Shown one piece after another: positions 1-8,159 of a stretch of 16,530 nt of DNA. The notes under the pieces were generated by a model, which saw only the letters and a program-made list of their open reading frames with translations, was not told the DNA's origin and searched no databases. How positions within the stretch are numbered: position 1 is the first letter of the stretch; every line of letters starts with the position of its first letter. Source of the DNA: CAZWRK01 sp964635875 (GTDB taxonomy: Bacteria; Pseudomonadota; Gammaproteobacteria; Burkholderiales; Aquaspirillaceae); NCBI GenBank assembly GCA_964635875.1, contig CAZWRK010000094.1, forward strand, positions 1 through 16,530, in the 5' to 3' direction. The translations under genes were made by a program, and so were the position numbers.

Positions 1-2771
1 TGGCGGGCGATGTCTTCGGGGCTGCCGCAGGCCAAAATCTGGCCGCCGCCCGCGCCACCTTCAGGACCAAGATCAATCACCCAATCGGCGGTTTTGATCA
101 CGTCCAGATTGTGCTCAATCACCACCACCGTATTGCCATGCTCACGCAGGCGGCGCAACACCGTCAGCAGCAAATCAATATCGTGGAAATGCAAGCCGGT
201 GGTCGGCTCGTCCAGAATATACAAGGTTCGGCCAGTGTCACGCTTGGACAGTTCCAGCGCCAATTTCACCCGCTGCGCTTCGCCGCCCGACAGCGTAGTT
301 GCGCTTTGCCCAAGGCGGATATAGCCCAAACCGACATCCATCAAAGTGCTGAGTTTGCGCGAGATACTGGGCACCGCACTGAAGAACTCCAGCGCCTGCT
401 CGACGGTCATATCGAGCACTTGATGAATATTTTTCCCTTTATATTCAATCTCTAAGGTCTCGCGGTTATAACGCTCGCCGTGACACACATCGCAAGGCAC
501 ATAAATATCCGGCAAAAAGTGCATTTCCACTTTAATCATGCCGTCGCCCTGACACGCCTCACAGCGCCCGCCTTTGACGTTAAACGAGAACCGCCCCGGC
601 CCATAGCCGCGTTCACGCGACACCGGCACCCCCGCAAACAGCTCACGGATCGGCGTAAACAAGCCGGTATAAGTCGCCGGATTCGAGCGCGGCGTGCGGC
701 CAATCGGCGACTGATCGACATTAATCACTTTGTCGAAATGCGCCAGCCCTTCCATGTCATCAAACGGGGCGGCCTCGGCACTCGAACCATTCAGCGGCCC
801 CGCAACGGCGGGATACAGCGTGTCGTTAATCAGCGTTGATTTGCCCGAGCCAGATACGCCGGTCACACACACCATCAAGCCCACCGGAAGTTCTAGGGTT
901 GGGCGTTTCAGGTTATTGCCGCGTGCGCCGGTCAAACGGAACATTTTTTCAGGATCGGGCACGCGGCGCGCTTCGGGCGAGGCAATTTGGCGACGGCCCG
1001 ACAAGAATTGGCCGGTAATTGAGTTCGGATGCGCAGCAATTTCCTCGGGCGTACCGGCCACCAAAACATAGCCACCATGCTCACCCGCGCCCGGCCCCAT
1101 GTCGACCACATAATCGGCAGCACGAATCGCAACTTCGTCGTGCTCAACCACAATCACCGAGTTGCCCAAATCCCGCAGGTGCATCAAGGTCGCCAGCAGA
1201 CGATCGTTATCGCGCTGATGCAAGCCAATCGACGGCTCATCCAACACATACATCACACCGGTGAGACCCGAGCCGATCTGACTCGCCAGCCGAATTCGCT
1301 GCGCTTCACCGCCGGATAAGGTGTCTGCCGAGCGCGACAGACACAAATAATCCAAGCCTACATTGACCAAAAACCCGAGCCGCGCGGCGATTTCTTTGAC
1401 GATTTTTTCGGCAATTGCCTGTTTGTTACCGCTCAAGACCAAATCAGAAAAGAACGCCGCCGATTGCTTGAGCGGCCAATCGTTGATCTGCGCCAGCGTC
1501 GCCGGACCGACTTTGACATGCAGTGCTTCACGGCGCAGCCGCGCCCCGCCACAGCTCGGACACACGCTGTGATTTTGATATTTCGCCAACTCTTCGCGCA
1601 CCGCTTGGGAGTCGGTTTCACGATAACGGCGCTCAAAATTCGGGATAATCCCTTCAAAAGGATGGCTGCGTTGAAACTTGGTGCCTTTTTCGCTGAGGTA
1701 GGTAAATTCGATCGAATCTTCGCCGGAGCCGTACAAAATGCAGTGCTGAATGGCCTCGGGCAATTCTTCAAACGGCGTATCAAGGTTAAATTGGTAGTAG
1801 TTCGCCAGACTGTTCAGCATCTGGAAATAAAACTGATTGCGCCGATCCCAGCCTTTAATCGCGCCCGCCGCCAAGCTCAATGATGGATGGGCGACCACGC
1901 GTTTCGGATCAAAAAGGTTGATATGCCCGAGACCATCGCATTTCGGGCATGCACCCATCGGGTTGTTAAACGAGAATAAACGCGGCTCCAACTCAGGTAG
2001 GCTGTACGAACACACCGGACACGAAAAACTCGCCGAAAACCAGTGTTCTTTGTCGCTATCCATCTCGACGGCAATCGCCCGACCGTGGCCGTGACGAAGC
2101 GCCATTTCAAAGGATTCAGCAAGGCGCTGCTTGGCGTCTTCGCGGACTTTCAGCCGATCGACCACGATTTCGATGGTGTGTTTTTTGTTCTTGTCGAGCT
2201 TGGGCACGTCGTCCAATTCGAGCAGCTCACCATCGACCCGCACCCGCACAAAGCCCTGCGCACGAAGGTCGTCGAATAGGTCGAGGTTTTCGCCTTTTTT
2301 GCCGACGATCACCGGCGATAAAATCATTAAGCGGGTGTCTTCTGGTAGCGCCAGCACATGATCGACCATTTGACTCACGGTTTGCGAGGTCAACGGTAGA
2401 TCATGATCGGGGCAATGTGGCGTCCCTGCGCGGGCAAAAAGCAGGCGCAAGTAATCGTGAATTTCGGTCACCGTGCCAACGGTCGAACGAGGATTGTGAC
2501 TGGTGGCTTTTTGCTCAATGGAGATCGCGGGCGATAGGCCCTCGATTAAATCGACATCGGGCTTTTCCATCAGCTGTAAAAATTGACGGGCGTAGGCCGA
2601 AAGCGATTCGACATAACGACGCTGGCCTTCGGCGTACAAAGTGTCGAAGGCTAAGGAGCTTTTCCCCGATCCAGATAAGCCCGTCACCACCACTAAACGA
2701 TGACGAGGAAGGTCGAGATCAACATCTTTGAGATTGTGCGTGCGTGCACCGCGTATACGTATGAATTCCAT
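1..2771 (-). CDS. uvrA: UvrA, excinuclease ABC subunit A (C-terminus cut by window edge)
   Basis: This is the DNA-damage recognition ATPase of nucleotide excision repair, which loads UvrB at lesions. Reading leftward from ATG at 2771, 923 codons are open to the window edge. The family is about 940 residues, so only a short C-terminal tail is missing. Visible in order are the first Walker A (GLSGSGKSS, residues 31-39), the UvrB-binding and insertion region, a zinc module (CPVC...CPKC), the ABC signature LSGGEAQRIRLASQIGSGL, and Walker B VLDEPSIGLHQRD. The second half has Walker A GVSGSGKST, a second zinc module (CEAC...CDVC), signature LSGGEAQRVKLALELSKR and Walker B YILDEPTTGLHFHD. The start matches the usual UvrA N-terminus (MEFIRIRGARTHNLKDVD). 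The gene is divergent from the MFS gene across about 150 bp. No convincing LexA box was found upstream. Confidence 0.97.
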   Translation of the reverse strand, partial: MEFIRIRGARTHNLKDVDLDLPRHRLVVVTGLSGSGKSSLAFDTLYAEGQRRYVESLSAYARQFLQLMEKPDVDLIEGLSPAISIEQKATSHNPRSTVGTVTEIHDYLRLLFARAGTPHCPDHDLPLTSQTVSQMVDHVLALPEDTRLMILSPVIVGKKGENLDLFDDLRAQGFVRVRVDGELLELDDVPKLDKNKKHTIEIVVDRLKVREDAKQRLAESFEMALRHGHGRAIAVEMDSDKEHWFSASFSCPVCSYSLPELEPRLFSFNNPMGACPKCDGLGHINLFDPKRVVAHPSLSLAAGAIKGWDRRNQFYFQMLNSLANYYQFNLDTPFEELPEAIQHCILYGSGEDSIEFTYLSEKGTKFQRSHPFEGIIPNFERRYRETDSQAVREELAKYQNHSVCPSCGGARLRREALHVKVGPATLAQINDWPLKQSAAFFSDLVLSGNKQAIAEKIVKEIAARLGFLVNVGLDYLCLSRSADTLSGGEAQRIRLASQIGSGLTGVMYVLDEPSIGLHQRDNDRLLATLMHLRDLGNSVIVVEHDEVAIRAADYVVDMGPGAGEHGGYVLVAGTPEEIAAHPNSITGQFLSGRRQIASPEARRVPDPEKMFRLTGARGNNLKRPTLELPVGLMVCVTGVSGSGKSTLINDTLYPAVAGPLNGSSAEAAPFDDMEGLAHFDKVINVDQSPIGRTPRSNPATYTGLFTPIRELFAGVPVSRERGYGPGRFSFNVKGGRCEACQGDGMIKVEMHFLPDIYVPCDVCHGERYNRETLEIEYKGKNIHQVLDMTVEQALEFFSAVPSISRKLSTLMDVGLGYIRLGQSATTLSGGEAQRVKLALELSKRDTGRTLYILDEPTTGLHFHDIDLLLTVLRRLREHGNTVVVIEHNLDVIKTADWVIDLGPEGGAGGGQILACGSPEDIAR

Positions 2772-2925
2772 GATTTCTCGGTGTGGCGACGCGGTTGGGA
2801 TGAACAATCGGAAACATTGCCAATCGTGTCGCCCGCGTCTGATACAAGGCAACCTGTTAATATACCGAACTTCTTTGGGGCGGGCAGCCTTGTCCGCACA
2901 CCCGTTTACTTGCGACCCGATAGGT

Positions 2926-4287
2926 ATGAACGCTTTAGAACTCCGTGCGAGCCTTGCGCTCTCAGGGCTATATGCCCTTCGTATGCTGGGAATGTTTTTA
3001 ATTTTACCAGTGTTTGCCCTTTATGCCCGAACCCTTCCGGGCGGAGATAACGCAACATTAATTGGCTTTGCTTTGGGAAGCTATGGTTTAGCACAAGCCT
3101 TGCTGCAACTGCCGTTTGGGATGCTGTCTGACCGAATTGGGCGCAAACCTGTCATTTATATTGGCCTGTTTTTATTTGCCGCTGGCAGCTTATTGGCCGC
3201 CAGTGCCGACACCTTGTTTTGGTTGACAATAGGCCGAATTTTGCAGGGTTCGGGTGCAATTTCTGCCGCGCTGACCGCCTTGCTCGCCGATTTAACCCGA
3301 GAAGAAAACCGTACCCGTGCCATGGCGATGGTCGGCATGACGATCGGCATTACCTTTGCGATTAGTTTGGTACTGGGGCCGCTGTTGGCACGATTGATTG
3401 GCGTGCCGGGGATCTTCGCTTTGACCGGTGCGCTCTCGGTGGCAGGAATGATCGGGACACGCTGGCTGATTCCGACCCCGTCGGTCGAACGCTTTCACTC
3501 GGACGCGGAAGCCTCACGCGCGCGCTTGCCGGATGTGCTCCATGACTCACAGCTATTACGTTTAAATTTTGGGATTTTTGCCCTACATGCCGCGCAAATG
3601 GCAATGTTTGTGGTGATTCCATTTGCCCTCACCGAAACCGGTGGCTTGGATAAAGCCCACCATTGGCAAGTGTATTTACCGGCAGTGGTGGCGGGCTTTG
3701 TTTTGATGGTGCCTGCGATTATTTATGGTGAAAAACGCCATCAACTCAAGCGCGTTTTTGTCGGAGCCATTGCCCTAATGATGGTGGCGCAAAGTAGTTT
3801 GGGCGCGGGTCTTCATCATTTCCCGATTTTGGTCGCGGCCCTAGTTTTATACTTTATTGCGTTTAATATTTTGGAAGCCAGCCTGCCTTCGCTGGTCTCA
3901 AAAATTGCCCCACCCGAAGCCAAGGGAACGGCGATGGGCGTGTACAATACGGCGCAATCACTGGGCTTATTTATAGGTGGCGCGCTGGGCGGTTGGTTGT
4001 ATCAACATCTTGGGGCGTCGGCTGTCTTTATATTCTGTGCGGGCTTGATGTTTACATGGTGGCTGATGGCCCTCACCATGCAGGCCCCGCAGCCAGTTAA
4101 AACTCAACTCATCGCCCTCCCTGCGCATTGGCAAGGCGACGCGCGCGCGCTGGCTCAGCAGCTCAGCCAGTATGATGGCGTGAAAGAAGTTTCGGTCATC
4201 GCCGCCGAAAAAGTCGCTTACCTCAAAGTGATGCAAGCAGGTTGGGACGAAGCAGGCGTCAAAAAATTGATACAGGAGATTTGCTAA
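2926..4287 (+). CDS. YajR-like MFS transporter with C-terminal soluble domain
   Basis: This is a predicted inner-membrane major facilitator superfamily exporter of 453 residues, probably proton-driven; its substrate is unknown. The frame is open further upstream, but ATG at 2926 (MNALELRASLALSGLYALRMLG) was chosen. It starts just before the first membrane segment, and the longer form would run into the uvrA coding region. About 12 hydrophobic segments are visible. Motif A lies between segments 2 and 3 (GMLSDRIGRKPVIYIGL). After the last segment, about 65 residues (from MQAPQPVKTQLIALPAHW to the end) form a soluble tail. Its pattern resembles the ferredoxin-like YAM domain known from E. coli YajR. 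A uvrA / MFS / ssb neighbourhood is common in beta- and gammaproteobacteria. The stop codon abuts the ssb start, so the two are probably co-transcribed. Confidence 0.88.
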   Translation: MNALELRASLALSGLYALRMLGMFLILPVFALYARTLPGGDNATLIGFALGSYGLAQALLQLPFGMLSDRIGRKPVIYIGLFLFAAGSLLAASADTLFWLTIGRILQGSGAISAALTALLADLTREENRTRAMAMVGMTIGITFAISLVLGPLLARLIGVPGIFALTGALSVAGMIGTRWLIPTPSVERFHSDAEASRARLPDVLHDSQLLRLNFGIFALHAAQMAMFVVIPFALTETGGLDKAHHWQVYLPAVVAGFVLMVPAIIYGEKRHQLKRVFVGAIALMMVAQSSLGAGLHHFPILVAALVLYFIAFNILEASLPSLVSKIAPPEAKGTAMGVYNTAQSLGLFIGGALGGWLYQHLGASAVFIFCAGLMFTWWLMALTMQAPQPVKTQLIALPAHWQGDARALAQQLSQYDGVKEVSVIAAEKVAYLKVMQAGWDEAGVKKLIQEIC

Positions 4288-4806
4288 ATGGCATCCGTGA
4301 ACAAAGTGACATTGATCGGCAATTTGGGCCGTGATCCCGAAGTCCGCTATATGCCGAATGGCGATGCAGTATGTAATTTCAGCATCGCAACCACCGACTC
4401 TTGGAAAGACAAGAACGGCCAACGCCAAGAGCGCACCGAATGGCATAACATCGTGATTTATCGGCGCTTGGCCGAAGTCGCGGGGGAATATCTGAAAAAA
4501 GGCCGCTCGGTGTATATCGAAGGCCGAATTCAGTCGCGCAAATACACCGGCAAAGACGGCGTGGAACGCACCGCTTACGAGATCATCGCCGACCAAATGC
4601 AAATGCTGGGCGGCCGTGACTCCGGCGGCGCACCGCAAAGCTACGATGCGCCGATGAGCGGCGGTCACGAAGTGACTCGGATGCGCGACGACAGCTACGC
4701 ACCGTCAGCGCCCGCCGCCGCCCACGTTCCACCGGCCGCCCCGCGCCGCCCAGAACCGAAGCCGACCGCGAATTTTGACGACATGGACGACGATATTCCG
4801 TTTTGA
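4288..4806 (+). CDS. ssb: Single-stranded DNA-binding protein
   Basis: SSB coats single-stranded DNA during replication, recombination and repair, and recruits partner proteins through its C-terminal tip. The 172-residue protein has the typical N-terminal OB fold over about 110 residues (MASVNKVTLIGNLGRDPEVRY, then TEWHNIVIYRRLAE and GRSVYIEGRIQSRKY). A low-complexity Gly/Pro/Ala linker follows, then the conserved acidic tip MDDDIPF. Its ATG directly follows the TAA of the MFS gene. The likely ribosome-binding site (AGGAG, about 4274-4278) lies inside the end of that gene, which suggests translational coupling. A strong rho-independent terminator follows. Confidence 0.97.
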   Translation: MASVNKVTLIGNLGRDPEVRYMPNGDAVCNFSIATTDSWKDKNGQRQERTEWHNIVIYRRLAEVAGEYLKKGRSVYIEGRIQSRKYTGKDGVERTAYEIIADQMQMLGGRDSGGAPQSYDAPMSGGHEVTRMRDDSYAPSAPAAAHVPPAAPRRPEPKPTANFDDMDDDIPF

Positions 4807-4839
4807 GGCGGGACAAAGAGATTAACGTAAACAACTACG

Positions 4840-4874
4840 GCCCCACCTCTTATTTGGTGGGGCTTTTTATTTTT
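4840..4874 (+). terminator. Rho-independent terminator after ssb
   Basis: A perfect 8-bp stem, GCCCCACC (4840-4847) with GGTGGGGC (4856-4863), encloses an 8-nt loop. A T-rich tail (TTTTTATTTTT) follows. It ends the MFS-ssb transcript before the acuR promoter. Confidence 0.9.
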
Positions 4875-4933
4875 AGCGCAGACGCCTCATGGCGCGCTTG
4901 TGCAGCCAAACATGCCCCCGATCAAAAAGGGTC

Positions 4934-4962
4934 TTGATTTAATTAGACGCTCGGTCTAATAT
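4934..4962 (+). promoter_or_regulatory. Predicted sigma70 promoter of the acuR-like gene
   Basis: The -35-like TTGATT (4934-4939) and the -10-like TAATAT (4957-4962) are separated by exactly 17 bp. The start point expected 6-8 nt after the -10 box falls at about 4968-4970, which is the A of the start codon. The operator palindrome occupies the spacer and overlaps the -10 box, so a bound repressor would block RNA polymerase. Confidence 0.6.
4942..4960. promoter_or_regulatory. Operator 1, inverted repeat before the acuR-like gene
   Basis: This is a perfect inverted repeat, ATTAGAC (4942-4948) and GTCTAAT (4954-4960), around the 5-bp centre GCTCG. Nearly the same sequence recurs at 5623-5641 before the reductase gene, with 17 of 19 positions identical. 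Its position within the promoter of a TetR-family gene supports autorepression. Confidence 0.75.
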
Positions 4963-4969
4963 CAAAAAC

Positions 4970-5608
4970 ATGGAAACACAACACCTCCCCCCTCGCAAAC
5001 GTGGCAGGCCGCCGAAACCAAGAGAGTACTTGGTTGAAACGCGTGACTTACTGCTACGCGCCGGCTTAGAAGTCCTGACCGAAAAAGGCTTCTCAGCCAC
5101 AGGCATTGACGAAATTCTGCGCCGTGTCAGTGTTCCAAAAGGATCTTTCTATCATTACTTTGAAAGCAAAGAAGCTTTTGGTACCGCGCTAATCACGCAA
5201 TATGCCCGCTTTTTTGCGCACAAGATCGAGCATTTCCTCAGCGATGAAAGCCTTTCTCCGCTCATGCGTTTACGCGCTTTCGTCGCTGCGGCCCAAGCCG
5301 GTATGGCGCGCCATGATTTTCGGCGCGGCTGCCTGATCGGCAATCTGGGGCAAGAAATGGGCGCGTTGCCAGAGCGCTTCCGGACCCAATTGCAAGAAGT
5401 TTTCGCAGATTGGCAATCAAGATTTGAGCGTTGCTTAAGAGCCGCTCAAGATGCTGGTGAGCTTTCACCACAAGCCGATTGCGCCCAACTGGCCGCTTTT
5501 TTTTGGATTGGCTGGGAAGGGGCGGTACTGAGAGCGAAGTTGGAACAAAGCGCAGCGCCGCTTGAAATTTTTGCACGCGGTTTTTTTGCTGGGCTTCCCC
5601 CCGGCTAA
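4970..5608 (+). CDS. acuR: TetR-family repressor, AcuR-like
   Basis: This is a 212-residue TetR-family transcriptional regulator. A basic N-terminal arm (RKRGRPPK) precedes the helix-turn-helix at about residues 43-66 (GIDEILRRVSVPKGSFYHYF). The body, including the stretch MARHDFRRGCLIGNLGQEMGALPERFR, closely resembles AcuR, the acrylate-responsive repressor known from Rhodobacter. Here it is followed by an AcuI-type acryloyl-CoA reductase, as expected for that regulator. Matching palindromes lie in both promoters, so it probably represses itself and the reductase until acrylate or a similar ligand binds. No Shine-Dalgarno sequence precedes the ATG, and the predicted transcription start coincides with it, so translation may be leaderless. 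The ligand is inferred from the family and the neighbour. Confidence 0.85.
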   Translation: METQHLPPRKRGRPPKPREYLVETRDLLLRAGLEVLTEKGFSATGIDEILRRVSVPKGSFYHYFESKEAFGTALITQYARFFAHKIEHFLSDESLSPLMRLRAFVAAAQAGMARHDFRRGCLIGNLGQEMGALPERFRTQLQEVFADWQSRFERCLRAAQDAGELSPQADCAQLAAFFWIGWEGAVLRAKLEQSAAPLEIFARGFFAGLPPG

Positions 5609-5613
5609 TTTTT

Positions 5614-5643
5614 TTGTCTTTTAATAGACGATCGGTCTAATCT
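5614..5643 (+). promoter_or_regulatory. Predicted promoter of the acuI-like gene
   Basis: The -35-like TTGTCT (5614-5619) and the -10-like TAATCT (5638-5643) are 18 bp apart. The operator fills the spacer and overlaps the -10 box, as in the upstream promoter. The predicted start would fall close to or within the ribosome-binding site at 5647-5652, so the exact -10 assignment is uncertain. Confidence 0.4.
5623..5641. promoter_or_regulatory. Operator 2, inverted repeat before the acuI-like gene
   Basis: The inverted repeat TAGAC (5625-5629) and GTCTA (5635-5639) flanks the 5-bp centre GATCG. It aligns with operator 1 at 17 of 19 positions, differing only in the outer left arm and at the centre. 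It lies 18 bp before the reductase start codon and is the probable target of the adjacent TetR protein. Confidence 0.75.
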
Positions 5644-5658
5644 ACCAAGGAGACGCAC

Positions 5659-6642
5659 ATGTTCAAAGGCATTTTGATTGAGAAGGACGAAGCCGGTTAC
5701 CGTGCTGGACTTCAAGACATTGACGAGTCGCTGCTGCCAGAAGGCGATGTGACCGTTCGGGTCAGTCACTCGACCCTCAATTACAAGGATGGCTTGGCGA
5801 TCACCGGCAAAGGCCCGGTTATCCGTAAATTCCCAATGGTTCCCGGCATTGATCTGGTCGGGACGGTTGAAGCGTCTTCACACCACGCATACAAGCCTGG
5901 TGATGCGGTACTGCTGAACGGCTGGGGTGTCGGTGAAGGTCATTGGGGGGGCTTGGCGCAAAAAGCACGCTTAAACGGAAATTGGTTGGTGCCCCTGCCG
6001 GCGAGTTTCACACCACAGCAAGCGATGTCGATCGGCACTGCGGGTTATACGGCCATGCTGTGCATTCTGGCACTGGAACGCCACGGAGTTAAACCGTCGG
6101 ATGGCGAAATTCTGGTCACGGGTGCAGCCGGCGGCGTCGGCAGTGTCGCAGTGGCTGTGCTAACAAAACTGGGTTACACCGTGGTTGCCGTGAGCGGTCG
6201 CCCAGAAGAATCGGACTACCTCAAAGGACTCGGCGCCAAAGAAGTGCTCGACCGTGCACAATTCTCATCACCCGGCAAGCCGTTGGGCAAAGAACGCTGG
6301 GCGGGTGCGGTCGATGTTGTGGGCAGCCATACCTTGGCCAATGTCTGCGCCACGACCCAATACCGAGGAGTTGTGACCGCTTGCGGACTGGCCGGCGGCA
6401 TGGACTTTCCGTCAACGGTCGCGCCTTTCATTCTGCGCGGCGTCACACTGGCAGGCATCGACAGCGTGATGTGCCCAACACCTGACCGCCTTGAAGCATG
6501 GCGACGTTTGGGCGAGGACTTAGACATCGAAAAATTAGGTGTGATCAGCCGTGAAATCGGTCTGAGCGAGGTCATGCCATTTGCCACCAAATTGCTGAAT
6601 GGTGAAGTCAAAGGACGCATTGTTGTCGACGTGAATCGCTGA
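5659..6642 (+). CDS. acuI: Acryloyl-CoA reductase AcuI/YhdH (NADPH-dependent)
   Basis: This is a cytoplasmic medium-chain dehydrogenase/reductase of 327 residues. Proteins of this group reduce toxic acryloyl-CoA to propionyl-CoA with NADPH. Family marks are STLNYKDGLAITGKGPVIRKFPMVPGIDLVG (residues 38-68, given here only as the signature region), GTAGYTAM (127-133), the dinucleotide loop GAAGGVGSVAVAVL (155-168) and VSGR (178-181). The arginine of VSGR is expected to contact the NADPH 2'-phosphate. The zinc ligands of alcohol dehydrogenases are absent, as usual for quinone-oxidoreductase-like members. ATG 5659 is preceded by a good ribosome-binding site (AAGGAGA, 5647-5653). The gene has its own operator-bearing promoter and its own terminator. 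No DMSP lyase or acryloyl-CoA hydratase gene is nearby, so detoxification is more likely than DMSP catabolism. Confidence 0.92.
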   Translation: MFKGILIEKDEAGYRAGLQDIDESLLPEGDVTVRVSHSTLNYKDGLAITGKGPVIRKFPMVPGIDLVGTVEASSHHAYKPGDAVLLNGWGVGEGHWGGLAQKARLNGNWLVPLPASFTPQQAMSIGTAGYTAMLCILALERHGVKPSDGEILVTGAAGGVGSVAVAVLTKLGYTVVAVSGRPEESDYLKGLGAKEVLDRAQFSSPGKPLGKERWAGAVDVVGSHTLANVCATTQYRGVVTACGLAGGMDFPSTVAPFILRGVTLAGIDSVMCPTPDRLEAWRRLGEDLDIEKLGVISREIGLSEVMPFATKLLNGEVKGRIVVDVNR

Positions 6643-6657
6643 TCCCGAGCGGCCAGT

Positions 6658-6688
6658 AAAAGCCCCGCATACGCTATGCGGGGCTTTT
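6658..6688 (+). terminator. Rho-independent terminator after the acuI-like gene
   Basis: A perfect 13-bp stem runs AAAAGCCCCGCAT (6658-6670) to ATGCGGGGCTTTT (6676-6688) with the loop ACGCT. The A and T ends make it able to work on either strand. It isolates the reductase from the amine oxidase gene. Confidence 0.9.
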
Positions 6689-6755
6689 GTAAGGACATGC
6701 CGCTTTGATGGTCGCTAGCGTGCTACGATCGGCGATCATCAAAGTGATGCTCCCC

Positions 6756-8114
6756 ATGAACAGACGCGACCTCTTCAAACTTCTGGCCTTAGTGCTGCTC
6801 AATCACCGTGCCGAGGCGAATCAAACCCGCGCCCCATCCCGCAATCAACGAATTGTCGTCGTGGGTGCAGGGATCGCGGGGCTGGCCGCCGCCAAGGCGC
6901 TGCAAGACGATGGATACGAAGTGCTGGTTTTAGAGGCGCGAGACCGGATAGGCGGGCGAATTTGGACCAGCGAAATCTGGCCCGATCTCCCGCTTGATCT
7001 GGGGGCAACATGGATTCATGGGGTGAAGAACAACCCCATCACCCGATTAGCTGACCAACTCAATGCCCCGCGTGTCGCAACCTACTACGATAAATCAGCG
7101 ACCTATCACACGACTGGCCGTGTATTGACGAAGGCAGAAGCTGCACAGCTCGACAATATCAAAACACAGATTTTCCGCACGATCACTGCCGCACAGCAAC
7201 GCGACCCCGATCAGTCCATTCAACAGACACTGGCCGCCTTAATCTCACGCGATCAAAATGACCCCGAAACCCTTCGGCTGATCCAATTTGTTTTAAATAG
7301 TGATCTTGAACAGGAATATGCAGGCAGCGCCGATCAACTTTCGACACAGTGGTACGACAGTTCGGGGGCGTTTGAAGGCGATGATATGCTCTTTCCACAA
7401 GGCTTTCAGCGCATCACCGACTTTCTCGCGCGCGGCCTTCGCATCGAACGCGCGCAAATCGTGAAGCACATCGACTGGCAACAGCCGCACATCAAAATCA
7501 CCACCCAAAACCACGAATTGATCGCAGATCGTGTGATTGTCACGCTGCCGCTTGGCGTATTACAACATCAGGCCGTTCACTTTGTGCCCGAATTACCCCG
7601 AGAAAAACAGCTTGCAATTCAAAAACTGGGGATGGGTGTCTTAAACAAATGCTATTTACGCTTTCCCAAAGCCTTTTGGCCGGACAACATCGACTGGATC
7701 GAACATCTCTCGAACCAAAAAGGCGTCTGGACAGAATGGGTGAGCTTTCAACGAGTCGCGAAAAAACCGGTTTTGCTCGGGTTTAATGCCGCCGATTATG
7801 GACGCGAAATTGAAGCATGGTCCGATCAAAAAATGGTCGCCAGCGCGATAGCGACCTTGAAAACCCTGTTTGGCGAAGCGATTCCCAAACCCGTCGGCTA
7901 CCAAATCACCCGCTGGGCCAGTGACCCTTTTGCCCGAGGCGCATACTCGTATAACGCGGTCGGCTCCACCCCAAAAATGCGCACGGCGCTGGCCTTGCCG
8001 GTGGATCAGCGGTTATTTTTTGCAGGAGAAGCAACGACCAATGCGCACTTTGGAACAACGCACGGCGCTTATTTATCGGGCTTACGGGCTGCAAAAGAGG
8101 TGATGTCTCTATAA
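6756..8114 (+). CDS. Flavin-dependent amine oxidase with Tat-like leader
   Basis: This FAD-containing amine oxidase (monoamine/polyamine oxidase superfamily) oxidises an amine to an aldehyde, releasing hydrogen peroxide; the substrate cannot be read from sequence. From ATG 6756 it is 452 residues. Upstream in-frame ATGs at 6705 and 6747 exist, but this start puts a twin-arginine motif (NRRDLFK) at the very N-terminus. A short hydrophobic stretch and an AEA cleavage-like site near residue 21 follow, suggesting Tat export. The dinucleotide-binding motif is VVVGAGIAGLAAAKAL (about 34-49), followed by ARDRIGGRIW and DLGATWIHG. GMGVLNKCYLRF carries the lysine expected near flavin N5. FFAGEATTNAHFGTTHGAYLSG is the C-terminal FAD motif. 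It has terminators on both sides. Confidence 0.88.
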   Translation: MNRRDLFKLLALVLLNHRAEANQTRAPSRNQRIVVVGAGIAGLAAAKALQDDGYEVLVLEARDRIGGRIWTSEIWPDLPLDLGATWIHGVKNNPITRLADQLNAPRVATYYDKSATYHTTGRVLTKAEAAQLDNIKTQIFRTITAAQQRDPDQSIQQTLAALISRDQNDPETLRLIQFVLNSDLEQEYAGSADQLSTQWYDSSGAFEGDDMLFPQGFQRITDFLARGLRIERAQIVKHIDWQQPHIKITTQNHELIADRVIVTLPLGVLQHQAVHFVPELPREKQLAIQKLGMGVLNKCYLRFPKAFWPDNIDWIEHLSNQKGVWTEWVSFQRVAKKPVLLGFNAADYGREIEAWSDQKMVASAIATLKTLFGEAIPKPVGYQITRWASDPFARGAYSYNAVGSTPKMRTALALPVDQRLFFAGEATTNAHFGTTHGAYLSGLRAAKEVMSL

Positions 8115-8153
8115 GCCCCCAAAGTCCTGACAACCGGTCAAGGCTTTGGGGGC
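8115..8153. terminator. Hairpin between convergent genes (probable bidirectional terminator)
   Basis: A perfect 10-bp stem, GCCCCCAAAG (8115-8124) and CTTTGGGGGC (8144-8153), encloses a second small stem around TGAC...GTCA. It lies in the 45-bp gap between the convergent amine oxidase and fsr genes. Neither side has a long T tract, so termination efficiency is uncertain. Confidence 0.6.
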
Positions 8154-8159
8154 AGGCGA

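Noticed and set aside
2846..2868. A CTGTTAATATA stretch upstream of uvrA that resembles half of a LexA (SOS) box
   Set aside because: The matching right half (ACAG at the correct distance) is missing, so it does not meet the palindrome expected for LexA.
3967..4668. A 233-codon minus-strand open frame across the MFS/ssb junction
   Set aside because: It overlaps two well-supported genes entirely and shows no family resemblance; it is a shadow of GC-rich coding sequence.
6216..6698. A 160-codon minus-strand frame opposite the reductase gene
   Set aside because: It lies antisense to acuI and its terminator, with no recognisable protein features.
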